The position numbers were made by a program, and so were the translations under genes. DNA of 64,000 nt from Lachnospiraceae bacterium. GTDB taxonomy: Bacteria > Bacillota > Clostridia > Lachnospirales > Lachnospiraceae. Each line of letters starts with the position of its first letter. Within the stretch, counting starts at the first letter, position 1. This document shows, piece after piece, positions 43,672-53,567 of this stretch. Location of the stretch: contig JAFSRP010000034.1 in NCBI GenBank assembly GCA_017446045.1, positions 1-64,000 of the forward strand, written 5' to 3'. A model generated the notes under the pieces. It was not told where the DNA came from, searched no databases, and saw only the letters and a list, made by a program, of their open reading frames with translations.

Positions 43672-46600
43672 TCAGTCATCTTCTCTGCGTCTCACGACTC
43701 CTGCGGAGAGAAGGCCTGCGCCCGCGATCAGAAGGATCGGGATCGGCCACCAGAGCTGTCCGGTCTGCGGAAGTCTGTCTGCGCCGAGGACGCCCTGCTG
43801 CGGCTCGCGGTCTGCACCGAGAACTGCGCTCTCTTCGATTTCCGGTTCACGGTCAGCACCGAGAACTGCGCTTTCAACTGCCGGTTCATTGCTTGCGACA
43901 AGGACTGCCGGGCCGGCGCTGTAGGAATAGGTTCTCTCGCTGTTATTGCTTCTTCTGCCGCTGTTGCCGCCGTTATTGGGGGCCGGAGAGGGAGTCGGAT
44001 CCTCAGTCGGGTCCTGTGCCGGAGCGGGCTCATGTACGTTGTTGATTCCGAAACCATTGCCGGCAGATCCGCTGATGGTTGCTTCATATCCTTCAACTGC
44101 TGCTTCAGCGACCGTATACTCGATCTCTTTGCCTTCCGCGTATCTGTACATGTCGCCGACGACCTTTTCCCAGTCTTCCTTACTGCTGATCTCGACAGTC
44201 TTTACGACTTCACCGTCCGCAAGGATGCTGACTTCGATGCTGTCGGGGCGGATGTTGTCTTTGTTGTTTTCATCTTCCCAGGTCTTGGAGATCGTGAACT
44301 CGATCTTCTCCGGTGCATGGGTGTTGGTGATCTCAACAGCTTTGACCAGTCCGTTTACTCTTTCGTTTTCACTCTCAAGAAGGGTCTCATTGACCTCACT
44401 GGTGTAATCTGCTACTGCAAGCTCACGGATGGAGTACTTGATCAGATTGCCGTCATCATCAAATGCCTTGAGGTTATCGAAGGTGTATTTCCAGTCGCCA
44501 TCCTTTGTCAGGGTGATCGGTGTGCCTTCTTCTTTGTCATTTGCCATAAGCTGTACCTGAATGCTCTCGGGACGCTTGCCGTCGCGGTCGTTGTCATCAT
44601 TCCAGGTCTTGTTTACACTGAACCAGGTCGCGAACTCGGCGTAGAGACTGACTGCGGACTGTACCACTCTGTCCTTGGTTGCACTGAGCTTTGCCAGTAT
44701 TCCGCCGCTTACGTTCTGATCATCTTCCAAGTCATCGATGTCCAGCTTGCCTGCGGTGCCATCAGCTGCTTCTTTGAAGGAGTCTGCAAGTGCTACCGGC
44801 TCTTCCGGGATCGAACGAAGTCTGGTAGCGGTTTCATTGTCAGAGCTCTGTGCCCCGGTATCGTCTTTCTTGACGAACCAGCCAAGGAATCTGAGGGTGT
44901 TGTTGCTGCCAAGGACCATTTCCTCGACCCACTTCTGTGCGGTCTTTTCTGCCTTGTTGTTATCGACGTCAATGTCGTCAAAAGATTCTATATTTGCATG
45001 TTCGATTTCTGCGTCTTCATTCTCTACGGTGATGACACTTCCGTTCTTTGCATCAAGATAGTTGACCGTGATGGAGGGCTGCCACCAGGCATCTACAGAC
45101 TTATTAAGAGCAGTATTCTCGTCTTTGGTGATCTCCGGAGCATCCAGCTTATCGACTGCCTCATCCCCATTGATCGGGCTTTTATCCTCTCCGTACCATC
45201 CAAGAAACTGATAATGCTCATGTTCGCTCTTGACCTCGGTACCTTTTACATCGACAGATTCAAAGCTCTTATCGACGGTCTTGGTGGTTCCAAACTCATT
45301 GAAGTTTACAGTGATCGCCGGCTGCCAGTAGGCATATATATTAACATTCTTTGTTGTGCCTTTCGGTATCTCGGCCGAGCTGTAGATATTTTCATCACCG
45401 TCATAAAACTTAACGCCGGTCTCATCATTCTGCCAGTATTCAAACTGATAATCAGACTGTGGTGTTTTAATGGATGGATCTGAGAATGTGTGCTTGTATT
45501 CAGTCACAGCATCCTTGTTGCTCCAGGATCCCGAACCGGTGGAGATATTGTCGATGTAATTGTAGTTAAGGTACCAGTTGGCAGTTGCCTTGTAGACCGG
45601 GGAGATATAAACATCTTTCCCATCGACCTGGATTGTTTGCCCACTATTCATTACAATTGATGCTTTACCATCTGAGGAGTACTTGATTTGTTTTACAGTA
45701 TCGCCATCACTTGCTGTATTCCAACAAACCGGTTCACTATCTTTCGTTGTTACGGCAAACACATTCAAAAACTTGTAAGTATATCCTAATCCACCAGCTG
45801 AATTATTGTTTCCTCCGGCATAGCTTTTGAAGCCATTGATTCCTTTGCTCTGTCCCTTCACCATATCCATTTCGGCTTCATAAGCCACTGCATGTCCGTT
45901 TTCAGCGTGTACTGCTGTCCACAGGATATTGCTGATATGGACTGTCAGATTCTCTTTTTCCGGCTCTGTGGACTGAACTGTGATCGCCGGAGCTGCCAGA
46001 GCCATTGCCATCATTCCCAAGCTGTTTGACTCAGAACCGAAATCCAGGGTTACACCGTTCTCATCCTGGCTTACACCATCAGTGGATTTAGTCCCGACTG
46101 CAAGTGCTTTTGTATTCCTGACAGGTACTTCGTTCTTCGGAGCCTCTGCTTCGCTTACTGCTGCATTTGCATTGGTTTCCTGTTCGGTGACTGTGGTTTC
46201 TGCAACTGCGGAAACTTCGTTCTTATCAGAGCCTTTCTCTTCCTGAGATTTCTTTTCGACCGGTGCTTCAGCCTTTTTTGCCGATGCTGCAGCTGCCTGC
46301 TTTTCGATCTCTACGCTTACTTCATTCTTATCAGACTCAGCCTTTACTTCCTGGACATTGGTAGTCTCAGCAGCCGGTCCGATGTTGGCGGTCAGCGCCT
46401 TTTCTGCACCGGGTGCTGCGATGATGGTGGAAAGTCCGTCCGCGGTGATCGTCACATTCTCTGCGGGTGCGGAGATAGCCGGAGCTGCCTCTGCCTTCTT
46501 CTCTGCAGGTGCTTCGCTTTTCTCGGTGTCTGCGGGAGCGGCGATCTCTTCACTGGTTTCTTCCTTTTCGGAAGCCTGCGATACGCTTACTGCTGCGTCC

Positions 46601-47142
46601 GTTTCTGAGGAAGCCTGTGCATCGTCAGCCTTCACGATCTCGACTGTGCTCTCGGCTGAGGTGCCTTTGTCTGCAGTATCGGCCGCGGGATCACTTCCTT
46701 TTTCTTCCTGAGCTGTGGCCTCTTCATGGGCTGCGCTGTTGCTGCTGTTATCTTCGGAGCTTTCAGATGCTTCTGCAGCATCAGACTTGTCGCTCGCTTC
46801 TTCTTTCTCGGAAGCTTCTGCCTTTTCTTCCTTTTCGGAAGTATCAGCCTCTTCCTTTTCGGAGCTCTCGCTCTTTTCTTCTTTCTCTTCCTTTTCGGAA
46901 CTCTCGGCCTTTTCTTCTTTCTCTTCCTTTTCGGAACTCTCGGCCTTCTCTTCCTTTTCTTCCTTTTCGGAGCTTTCTTCCTTCTCGGCCTTTTCCTCAC
47001 CGGATCCCTGCTCCTCGGTGCTCTCCAGCGTATCTGCCATGGCCGGGATCGCGGGGGTCAGGTGGACCGAAGTCATCGTCAATACCATCATGAAAACCAG
47101 AATGCGGTTCCACAGGCTCTTTCTTAAACTTCCTCTCTTCAT
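43672..47142 (-). CDS. LPQTG-anchored adhesin with charged repeat stalk, InlB-type and Cna_B domains
   Basis: 1156 residues. Signal peptide (1-36, ending PAMADT), a Glu/Lys/Ser-rich repeat stalk to about 130 with three 12-residue repeats (EKEEKEEK type), a long Ala/Glu-rich region to about 390, a globular part, three InlB/Listeria-Bacteroides-type repeats (FEYWQND; FLGWYGEDKS; FLGWFVKKDD at about 571, 649, 754), two Cna_B domains beginning NKTWNDDNDRDGKRPESI and SKTWEDENNKDNIRPDSI (about 844, 950), three VLGADR motifs and LPQTG near 1122. AGGAGG stands six bases before ATG 47142. Monocistronic, own terminator. Probable host-surface or mucin adhesin. Confidence 0.9.
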   Translation of the reverse strand: MKRGSLRKSLWNRILVFMMVLTMTSVHLTPAIPAMADTLESTEEQGSGEEKAEKEESSEKEEKEEKAESSEKEEKEEKAESSEKEEKEEKSESSEKEEADTSEKEEKAEASEKEEASDKSDAAEASESSEDNSSNSAAHEEATAQEEKGSDPAADTADKGTSAESTVEIVKADDAQASSETDAAVSVSQASEKEETSEEIAAPADTEKSEAPAEKKAEAAPAISAPAENVTITADGLSTIIAAPGAEKALTANIGPAAETTNVQEVKAESDKNEVSVEIEKQAAAASAKKAEAPVEKKSQEEKGSDKNEVSAVAETTVTEQETNANAAVSEAEAPKNEVPVRNTKALAVGTKSTDGVSQDENGVTLDFGSESNSLGMMAMALAAPAITVQSTEPEKENLTVHISNILWTAVHAENGHAVAYEAEMDMVKGQSKGINGFKSYAGGNNNSAGGLGYTYKFLNVFAVTTKDSEPVCWNTASDGDTVKQIKYSSDGKASIVMNSGQTIQVDGKDVYISPVYKATANWYLNYNYIDNISTGSGSWSNKDAVTEYKHTFSDPSIKTPQSDYQFEYWQNDETGVKFYDGDENIYSSAEIPKGTTKNVNIYAYWQPAITVNFNEFGTTKTVDKSFESVDVKGTEVKSEHEHYQFLGWYGEDKSPINGDEAVDKLDAPEITKDENTALNKSVDAWWQPSITVNYLDAKNGSVITVENEDAEIEHANIESFDDIDVDNNKAEKTAQKWVEEMVLGSNNTLRFLGWFVKKDDTGAQSSDNETATRLRSIPEEPVALADSFKEAADGTAGKLDIDDLEDDQNVSGGILAKLSATKDRVVQSAVSLYAEFATWFSVNKTWNDDNDRDGKRPESIQVQLMANDKEEGTPITLTKDGDWKYTFDNLKAFDDDGNLIKYSIRELAVADYTSEVNETLLESENERVNGLVKAVEITNTHAPEKIEFTISKTWEDENNKDNIRPDSIEVSILADGEVVKTVEISSKEDWEKVVGDMYRYAEGKEIEYTVAEAAVEGYEATISGSAGNGFGINNVHEPAPAQDPTEDPTPSPAPNNGGNSGRRSNNSERTYSYSAGPAVLVASNEPAVESAVLGADREPEIEESAVLGADREPQQGVLGADRLPQTGQLWWPIPILLIAGAGLLSAGVVRRREDD
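46861..46968 (-). repeat. Three tandem 36-bp repeats in the adhesin stalk
   Basis: Near-identical units at 46861-46896, 46897-46932 and 46933-46968, each coding 12 residues. A number divisible by three keeps the frame when copy number changes. Confidence 0.85.
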
Positions 47143-47269
47143 GGCGTCCTCCTATCTGAAAATCAATTGATATACTGAAATCATTTATTCTGACACCACT
47201 ATAACAACCGAAGAGCCACAGATAAGGTACAATACAGATACAAAACGGACACACTTGAAAAAAATTTTT

Positions 47270-47310
47270 CATATCAAAACACCCCGCTTTTTGGAAGCGG
47301 GGTGTTGCTT
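47270..47310 (-). terminator. Terminator of the opp operon
   Basis: Perfect 12-base stem AACACCCCGCTT (47278-47289) / AAGCGGGGTGTT (47295-47306), with TTTTG following on the minus strand. Confidence 0.92.
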
Positions 47311-47350
47311 TTGCTGGGACTATACCGGCTTGTGTTTCATTCCTTCGGAA

Positions 47351-49174
47351 TCACTTGCGGCCGTACTGCGGGTCGTTGTTGCCGGAAGTGGTAGTGAACA
47401 TCTCAAGCATGTTGATCGGGTCGTTGAAGTCAGCGATCCAGCCTTCACGTGCCATATCGAAGTTACCGTTCTTACGCTCCTCGAGGAAGACGTTCCAGTC
47501 CTGAACACCGATGGAAATATTGATGCCGACTGCTGCAAGGTCCTGCTGCAGGGACTCGGCGATCGCGATGTGGCCTGAGCTCTCGTTGGTCAGGTACTCG
47601 ATATCGATCGGAGTGGAGGGATCAAGCTTGCCGTCGTCGCCGAACTTGAAGCCGGCTGCCTTCAGAAGCTCTGTAGCCTCTGCGATGGTGCCGTCATAGT
47701 CCTCATTGATCGCATATGCGTCGAAGTAGCCGACAGCCGGATCATCCTTGAAGGTTCCGCCGTTGCCGTCCATCATGCCGAGCGGGATGTAGGAGGTCGC
47801 GATGACCTGGCCGGTCTGGCCGATGTTCTCAACGATGTAGTCTCTGTCGATCAGGATGTTGATCGCCTTACGCATGCAGGCTGCCTGCTCCGGGGTCTTG
47901 CCTTCGAACAGCTTGGAGTTTACGTTGAATGCGATGTAGTAAGTACCGAGCTCGTCAACAACGTAGAATTCCGGATTCTGGGACTCGATCAGTGCTGCAA
48001 CCTCGTCGGTCGGTACGGAGTCGATGAAGTCAACGCTGTCGGAGTTGTATGCGGAGTAGATCGCGGTATCATCTGCGGAAAGCATGAACTCAAGCTTCTC
48101 AAGTTTGACATTGTCGGCATCCCAGAAGTACGGGTTCTTCTCATAAGTCATGGAAGTGTCGTGGTTCCAGCCGGTGCAGACGAATGCGCCGTTGCTGACG
48201 AAGCCTGCCTCCTGGCACCATCCGCCCGGGGTGGTCTCCCAGTCTGCATAGGACTCAACAGCTTCCTTCTTGACCGGATAGAAGGTCGGAAATGCCATCA
48301 GGTCTTCCATGTATGCGCACGGAGCAGCAAGAACGAACTCAAGGGTGGTATCATCGACTGCGGTGACATTGATCTCGCCGTCATCATATCCGTCGAAACC
48401 AGAGAACATATACTCGTAGTCAGCAGCGGTCTTGGGATCTACTGCTCTCTTCCAGCTGTACTCGAAGTCAGCAGCGGTCAGGTCGGAACCGTCGGACCAC
48501 TTGAGGCCTTCCTTCAGCTTGACTGTGTAGGTCAGGCCGTCCTCGGTGACCTCATAGCTCTCAGCGCAGGCCGGAACCGGCTTGCCTTCTGCATTGTAGG
48601 TATACAGACCGGAGAAGGAGTTCGCCGCAAGGCAGGCGCCGTCAACGGAAGAGTTCAGAGCGGGATCCAGGAAATCGGGCTCGGAAGCCAGGTTCAGGCG
48701 CAGGGTGTCGGAACCGTTCTCCATCTCGGCATACATGAAGAACTTGGTCGCAAATGCATTTGCATAGACGCCCTTGACATACGGCTTGGACATGTAGAGG
48801 TCATTGTAGTAGTAGATCGGAACGACCGCATAGTTGGACATCAGGATGTCCTCTGCCTGGTGCATCAGCTCGGTACGATGCGCCATGTCGGTCTCTGCCT
48901 TGATCTGCGCGATCAGTTCATCATACTGTGCCCAGTCGCCTACCGGGTCGATGAATGCGTCGCTCAGAAGGCTTGCCGCATCGGGGATCTCCTCCTCCGC
49001 TGCTGCTGCCTCGGTCTCTGCCGGAGCCTCCGTCTCGGGGGCTGCGGTCTCTGCCGGAGCCTCGGTCTCTGCCGGAGCCGCGGTCGTTGCAGGAGCTGTG
49101 CTGGTGCCGCCGCAGGCTGCAAGCGAAGCACTTACCATTGCCACTGCAAGCACAAGTGCAAGTTGCTTTTTCAT
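47351..49174 (-). CDS. oppA: Oligopeptide-binding lipoprotein, apparently circularly permuted
   Basis: 607 residues. Lipoprotein signal with Cys21 (SLAACGG) and an Ala/Thr/Glu linker. Residues about 73-150 (YDELIAQIKAETD; LMHQAEDILM; VVPIYYYNDLY; KPYVKGVYANAF; FFMYAE) match what is normally the C-terminal end of SBP_bac_5 peptide-binding proteins. Only after this comes the normal N-terminal start, SDTLRLNLASEPDFLDPALNS (about 155). The protein ends at FTTTSGNNDPQYGRK, exactly where the usual C-terminal segment would continue. So the tail has moved to the front. Last gene of the opp operon; AGGAGG upstream of ATG 49174. Confidence 0.9.
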   Translation of the reverse strand: MKKQLALVLAVAMVSASLAACGGTSTAPATTAAPAETEAPAETAAPETEAPAETEAAAAEEEIPDAASLLSDAFIDPVGDWAQYDELIAQIKAETDMAHRTELMHQAEDILMSNYAVVPIYYYNDLYMSKPYVKGVYANAFATKFFMYAEMENGSDTLRLNLASEPDFLDPALNSSVDGACLAANSFSGLYTYNAEGKPVPACAESYEVTEDGLTYTVKLKEGLKWSDGSDLTAADFEYSWKRAVDPKTAADYEYMFSGFDGYDDGEINVTAVDDTTLEFVLAAPCAYMEDLMAFPTFYPVKKEAVESYADWETTPGGWCQEAGFVSNGAFVCTGWNHDTSMTYEKNPYFWDADNVKLEKLEFMLSADDTAIYSAYNSDSVDFIDSVPTDEVAALIESQNPEFYVVDELGTYYIAFNVNSKLFEGKTPEQAACMRKAINILIDRDYIVENIGQTGQVIATSYIPLGMMDGNGGTFKDDPAVGYFDAYAINEDYDGTIAEATELLKAAGFKFGDDGKLDPSTPIDIEYLTNESSGHIAIAESLQQDLAAVGINISIGVQDWNVFLEERKNGNFDMAREGWIADFNDPINMLEMFTTTSGNNDPQYGRK

Positions 49175-49338
49175 AGTGTAACTTTCCTCCTTTGAAAAAA
49201 CTCTTTCGGGCATCTTTCATGCCCAATTTTTAATAATCTTTATGTGATCTGCGGGTGAATCCGGCAGCTGCCTGCGCGAATGTGAGCGTTTTGCGCTGCA
49301 TATTTTACCCGCAAAAGAATAAAGCAGTTTTACCGGGT

Positions 49339-50298
49339 TTACCGGTTCCAGCACGCCACTTTGTGGCCGCCTCCGCGGTCGGTCAGCTCCGGACATGCCT
49401 CCGCGCACTTATCCGTCACATATCTGCAGCGGGTACGGAAGGGACATCCGCTCGGCATGTTCAGCGGGCTCGGGACGTTGCCCTCAAGCATGATCCGCTT
49501 CTTCTGCCGCGCGATCTTAGGATCCGGGATCGGCACCGCCGACAGCAGGGACTCGGTATACGGGTGGATCGGATGGTCCATCAGCTCATTGGCTTCCGCC
49601 GTCTCGACCATGTGACCGAGATACATGACGGCAATATTCTTGGAAATGTGCCTTACGACCAGCAGGTCATGGGCGATAAACAGGTACGCTACGCCCAGCT
49701 TTTCCTGCAGTTCCTCGAACATGTTGATGACCTGCGCCTGGATGGAAACGTCCAGCGCCGAGACCGGCTCGTCGCAGACGATGAACCTGGGGTTGACGGC
49801 AAGGGCGCGGGCAATGCCGATACGCTGGCGCTGACCGCCGGAGAACTCATGGGCATATCTCGTCGCATGTTCCGCATTGAGGCCTACCAGGCTCATCAGT
49901 TCCAGGATGCGTTCGCGGCGCTCTGCGCGGCTTGCGTACAGGTGATGCACGTCCAGCGGCTCTCCGATGATGTCCTCGACCGTCATACGCGGGTTGAGCG
50001 AGGAATAGGGGTCCTGAAAGACCATCTGCATCTTGCGGCGAAGCTGGTGGATGTTGCGGGAGCTGATCTCCTCTCCTTCAAACTTCACAGTGCCGCCGGT
50101 AGGCTCATACAGGCGGAGAATGCTCCGTCCGACCGTGGTCTTGCCGCAGCCGGACTCCCCGACCAGACCCAGGGTCTCGCCCTGGTCGATCGTAAAGGAA
50201 ACATCATCAACGGCCTTCAGCGGACGTGACCCGAAAAAGCCGTCTCTTATCGGAAAATACTGTTTGAGGTGTTCAACTTCCAGCAGATGTTCAGCCAT
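49339..50298 (-). CDS. oppF: Oligopeptide ABC transporter ATPase OppF
   Basis: 319 residues. Cytosolic energy subunit with Walker [10 protein letters not shown] (about residue 45), signature [15 protein letters not shown], Walker [13 protein letters not shown], and the family C-terminal oligopeptide extension with clustered Cys ([16 protein letters not shown], four Cys including ECP-type ACPE) that may bind an iron-sulfur cluster or metal. Its start overlaps the end of oppD by 8 bases. Confidence 0.95.
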   Translation of the reverse strand: MAEHLLEVEHLKQYFPIRDGFFGSRPLKAVDDVSFTIDQGETLGLVGESGCGKTTVGRSILRLYEPTGGTVKFEGEEISSRNIHQLRRKMQMVFQDPYSSLNPRMTVEDIIGEPLDVHHLYASRAERRERILELMSLVGLNAEHATRYAHEFSGGQRQRIGIARALAVNPRFIVCDEPVSALDVSIQAQVINMFEELQEKLGVAYLFIAHDLLVVRHISKNIAVMYLGHMVETAEANELMDHPIHPYTESLLSAVPIPDPKIARQKKRIMLEGNVPSPLNMPSGCPFRTRCRYVTDKCAEACPELTDRGGGHKVACWNR

Positions 50299-51364
50299 TC
50301 GATGTCACCTCCTCATTTCCTTCAGCAGCCTCAGGGGCACCGTTATTATCCGCAGTCTTTGTACTATTCTGCGCCGCGCCTGCCTGCATGTCCCGGATAT
50401 TGATCCAGCATGCAGCCGCGTGGTCTTTATTGATCATGATCTCCTCGGGCACCTGCTCAAGGCAGATCTTCATCGCTTCCTTGCACCGCGGGCAGAACGC
50501 GCAGCCCTTCGGCATGTTCAGCATATTGATGGGCGTGCCCTCGATGGGCTGTAGCTTTTCCCTGGCACCGGTAACGCTCGGGATGCTGTGCAGAAGTCCC
50601 TTGGTATACTCATGCTTCGGATTGTAGAATATCTCGTCCGCGGTACCGCGCTCGCAGACGCGGCCGCCGTACATGACGATGATCTCGTCGCACATCTCTG
50701 CGATGACGCCCAGATCGTGCGTCACCATGATGATGGCCATGCCGAGCTTCTTCTGGATATCCAGCATAAGTTCGAGGATCTGGGCCTGGATGGTCACGTC
50801 CAAAGCCGTCGTGGGCTCGTCCGCGATCAGGATATCCGGCTCGCAGGCCAGCGCCATCGCGATCATGACTCTCTGGCGCATACCGCCGGAGAGTTCAAAC
50901 GGATACTGCTTCAGACGCTTCTCCGGCTCGTTGATGCCGACCAGCTCCAGCATTTCCACAGCGCGCGCCCTGGCGGCAGCACCGCGCTTATTGGTATGAA
51001 GCGTGATCGCCTCCATCAGCTGGTTGCCCACCGAAAAGACCGGGTTCAGGCTCGTCATCGGGTCCTGGAAAATGATGGAGCAGTTCCTGCCGCGGAATCC
51101 CGACATCTGCTTCTCATCCCATTTGGAAATGTCCTCGCCCTTGTAGAGGATCCTGCCGCCCGCGATCCGTCCATTCTCCGCAAGGATCTGCATCACGGAA
51201 TATGCCGTGACAGACTTTCCGGAACCGGACTCGCCGACGATGCCGAGGACCTTGTGCTCGTCCAGGTCAAAGGACACACCGTTGACTGCCTGGACCTCGC
51301 CGTTTTCTGTAGTGAATGCCGTGTGCAGATCCTGCACACTCAATAAATGTTCGTACTCTTTCAT
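50291..51364 (-). CDS. oppD: Oligopeptide ABC transporter ATPase OppD
   Basis: 357 residues. Walker [10 protein letters not shown], signature [15 protein letters not shown], Walker [13 protein letters not shown], and the C-terminal extension [15 protein letters not shown]. Pairs with OppF to form the ATPase heterodimer. An unusual hydrophilic Asn/Ala/Glu-rich tail of about 30 residues follows the last conserved motif. Starts 16 bases after oppC. Confidence 0.95.
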   Translation of the reverse strand: MKEYEHLLSVQDLHTAFTTENGEVQAVNGVSFDLDEHKVLGIVGESGSGKSVTAYSVMQILAENGRIAGGRILYKGEDISKWDEKQMSGFRGRNCSIIFQDPMTSLNPVFSVGNQLMEAITLHTNKRGAAARARAVEMLELVGINEPEKRLKQYPFELSGGMRQRVMIAMALACEPDILIADEPTTALDVTIQAQILELMLDIQKKLGMAIIMVTHDLGVIAEMCDEIIVMYGGRVCERGTADEIFYNPKHEYTKGLLHSIPSVTGAREKLQPIEGTPINMLNMPKGCAFCPRCKEAMKICLEQVPEEIMINKDHAAACWINIRDMQAGAAQNSTKTADNNGAPEAAEGNEEVTSNG

Positions 51365-51379
51365 AACACTGTCCCCACC

Positions 51380-52459
51380 TTATCGTCTGAGCTTCGGATC
51401 AAAGGCGTCCCGCAGGCCGTCGCCCAGAAGATTCAGGCTCAGCACGATGAGACAGATCATGATCGATGGAAATACCAGTTTATACGGGTAGGTATTGATA
51501 CCTCCGCGGGCAGCATTGGCCAGGGAGCCCAGGGAAGGCATCGGTGCCTGCACGCCCAGTCCGATGAAGGACAGGTAGCTCTCCGTGAAGATCGCGGAGG
51601 GGATCTGCAGCGCGGTGGATACGATGATCACCGAAAGGCAGTTCGGAATAATATGCTTCCGGATGATGCGTCCCGAGGACGCGCCCGTGGACTGTGCCGC
51701 GAGGATATAGTCATTTTCCTTGATGGAAAGGATCTGGCCGCGGATCAGGCGGGCCATACCGACCCAGTACAGAAGGCCGAATACGATAAACAGCGACAGC
51801 ATGTTCGGACCCATCTTGCCGAGGAAAGAATCCTTGGGAAGCGAGATCCGGCTGCCTAGGACGACCGAGAGCAGAATGACCATCAGCATATCGGGCAGCG
51901 AATATATGACGTCCACGATACGCATCATGATCATATCGACCCTTCCGCCTATGTATCCCGAAATACTTCCATAGATCATGCCGATGATCAGGACGATGAT
52001 GCTGGCAAAGAAACCGACGGTCAGACTGACCCTGGTGCCGTAGACGACACGGATGAAATAGTCGCGGCACTGCTCATCGGTGCCGAAAATATGCGGGAAA
52101 CGCTCCCCTCCCTTGGCGATATACTGCTGCTCCATCTTGGAATACTCGAAGGGCTTTAAGTTCTTCGCGCCTTTGTCACGCTTGCCCTCAACGGAGAGGA
52201 TCTCCTCGTAGCCATAAGGCACGATGTGCGGCGCCGCCGAGATTCCGATCAGGATGAGGAGCAGCACGATGATGCTGAACATGGAAAGCTTGTTCTTGCG
52301 CAGACGGCGCATGCCGTCGCGGAAGAAGGTCGTGGACTCGCTCATGACCTCCTGCTGCGCTTTCTCCTCCTCTGTTGCCTTTTCGAACATGGAGGGATCC
52401 AGCTGCATGCTGAAGGGGCGCTTCTCCGGTTCTATGTTGGGATTGTACTGATTATCCAT
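51380..52459 (-). CDS. oppC: Oligopeptide ABC transporter permease OppC
   Basis: 359 residues. A cytosolic N-terminal stretch of about 55 residues precedes the first transmembrane helix, then a periplasmic loop with GTDEQCRDYFIRVVYGTRVSL and five further helices; the EAA-type coupling loop AAQSTGASSGRIIRKHIIPN is intact. Inner-membrane half of the channel with OppB, 13 bases after that gene. Confidence 0.94.
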   Translation of the reverse strand: MDNQYNPNIEPEKRPFSMQLDPSMFEKATEEEKAQQEVMSESTTFFRDGMRRLRKNKLSMFSIIVLLLILIGISAAPHIVPYGYEEILSVEGKRDKGAKNLKPFEYSKMEQQYIAKGGERFPHIFGTDEQCRDYFIRVVYGTRVSLTVGFFASIIVLIIGMIYGSISGYIGGRVDMIMMRIVDVIYSLPDMLMVILLSVVLGSRISLPKDSFLGKMGPNMLSLFIVFGLLYWVGMARLIRGQILSIKENDYILAAQSTGASSGRIIRKHIIPNCLSVIIVSTALQIPSAIFTESYLSFIGLGVQAPMPSLGSLANAARGGINTYPYKLVFPSIMICLIVLSLNLLGDGLRDAFDPKLRR

Positions 52460-52472
52460 AAACTACTCTCCA

Positions 52473-53384
52473 TCAATCGAATTTGATCCTCGGGTCGACC
52501 AGCTTGTACACGATGTCGCAGATCAGGGTCGCCGCGACCATCAGGACGGCAAGGAAGATCGTCGTCGCCATGATCAGTGTGTAGTCACGGTTGCCGATGG
52601 CACTGACGAACTTGCTGCCAATGCCGCCGATCGTGAAGACATGCTCGATGACCATGGAGCCCGTAATGATGTAGGCGATCTGCGGACCGGCATAGGTGAT
52701 GACCGGGATCAGGGAGTTGCGGAGCGCATGCTTGAAGATAATGTAGAACTTCTTGACGCCCTTGGCCCGCGCGGTGCGGATGTAGTCCTGGCCGAGCGCA
52801 TCCAGCATGCTGCTCTTCGCGAGCCTGGTGGTGTAAGCCATCGGGTAAGCCGCCAGAGCGAGCACCGGAAGCACGTAGTTGTTGGAATTGGCGCTCCATA
52901 CAGGCACCCACCCGAGCATGATGCAGAAGATCAGCAGCAGGAAGGTCGCCAGAATAAAACTCGGGATCGAGGTCAGGAGCGTGGTCAGGAAAATGATCAG
53001 GCGGTCCGGGAACTTGTTGCGCATCAAAGCGGCGATACACCCCAGCACCGTACCGGTCAAAAGCGCCACCGCGATGGCCATAAGTCCGAGCTTGCAGGAG
53101 ATCGGGAAGGATTCCGCGAAGATGGCGGAGATCTCACGGCCGTTCTTCAGTGAAACACCGAAGTCCCCATGGAAAATGCCTTTGAGATAGAGAAAGAACT
53201 GGGAGATCAGCGGCTTGTCCAGTCCGTAGCGCTCATTCAGCGCCTGGACCGTTGCCTCGGACAGAGCCTTCTCACGGTTGAAGGGGCCGCCGGGAACCGC
53301 GTGCATCAGAAAAAACGTAATGGCTGCGATAATAAACACTGTAAATATCGCCAGGATCACTCGTTTGATAATATACCTTGTCAT
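52473..53384 (-). CDS. oppB: Oligopeptide ABC transporter permease OppB
   Basis: 303 residues, six transmembrane helices with N-terminal MTRYIIKRVILAIFTVFII and coupling loop RTARAKGVKKFYIIFKHALRN. First gene of the operon; GAAGGTAACC precedes ATG 53384 and a consensus promoter lies 48 bases upstream. Confidence 0.95.
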   Translation of the reverse strand: MTRYIIKRVILAIFTVFIIAAITFFLMHAVPGGPFNREKALSEATVQALNERYGLDKPLISQFFLYLKGIFHGDFGVSLKNGREISAIFAESFPISCKLGLMAIAVALLTGTVLGCIAALMRNKFPDRLIIFLTTLLTSIPSFILATFLLLIFCIMLGWVPVWSANSNNYVLPVLALAAYPMAYTTRLAKSSMLDALGQDYIRTARAKGVKKFYIIFKHALRNSLIPVITYAGPQIAYIITGSMVIEHVFTIGGIGSKFVSAIGNRDYTLIMATTIFLAVLMVAATLICDIVYKLVDPRIKFD

Positions 53385-53431
53385 GGTTACCTTCTTAACT
53401 GCAGTTTTTTAATAAGAACAAACTGACAAAC

Positions 53432-53460
53432 ATTTTACCACAGGGCCTATACAAATGCAA
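53432..53460 (-). promoter_or_regulatory. Promoter of the opp operon
   Basis: Minus-strand TTGCAT (53455-53460), 17-base spacer, TAAAAT (53432-53437). Confidence 0.85.
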
Positions 53461-53567
53461 GGAAGTCGGTCTCAAATATGAATATTATATGAACAAACAG
53501 CGAACGCAGACAAAGCCATTTCCAACGCTTCGCCCGCGCCCTCTCCGACTTTCTTTCCTATGCCCTG

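Noticed and set aside
43624-45483. Plus-strand frame of 619 codons
   Set aside because: Antisense of the LPQTG adhesin; Cys/Phe-rich translation typical of a reversed frame.
46861-46968. 36-bp repeats as a CRISPR array
   Set aside because: Units are directly adjacent with no spacers and lie inside a coding frame.
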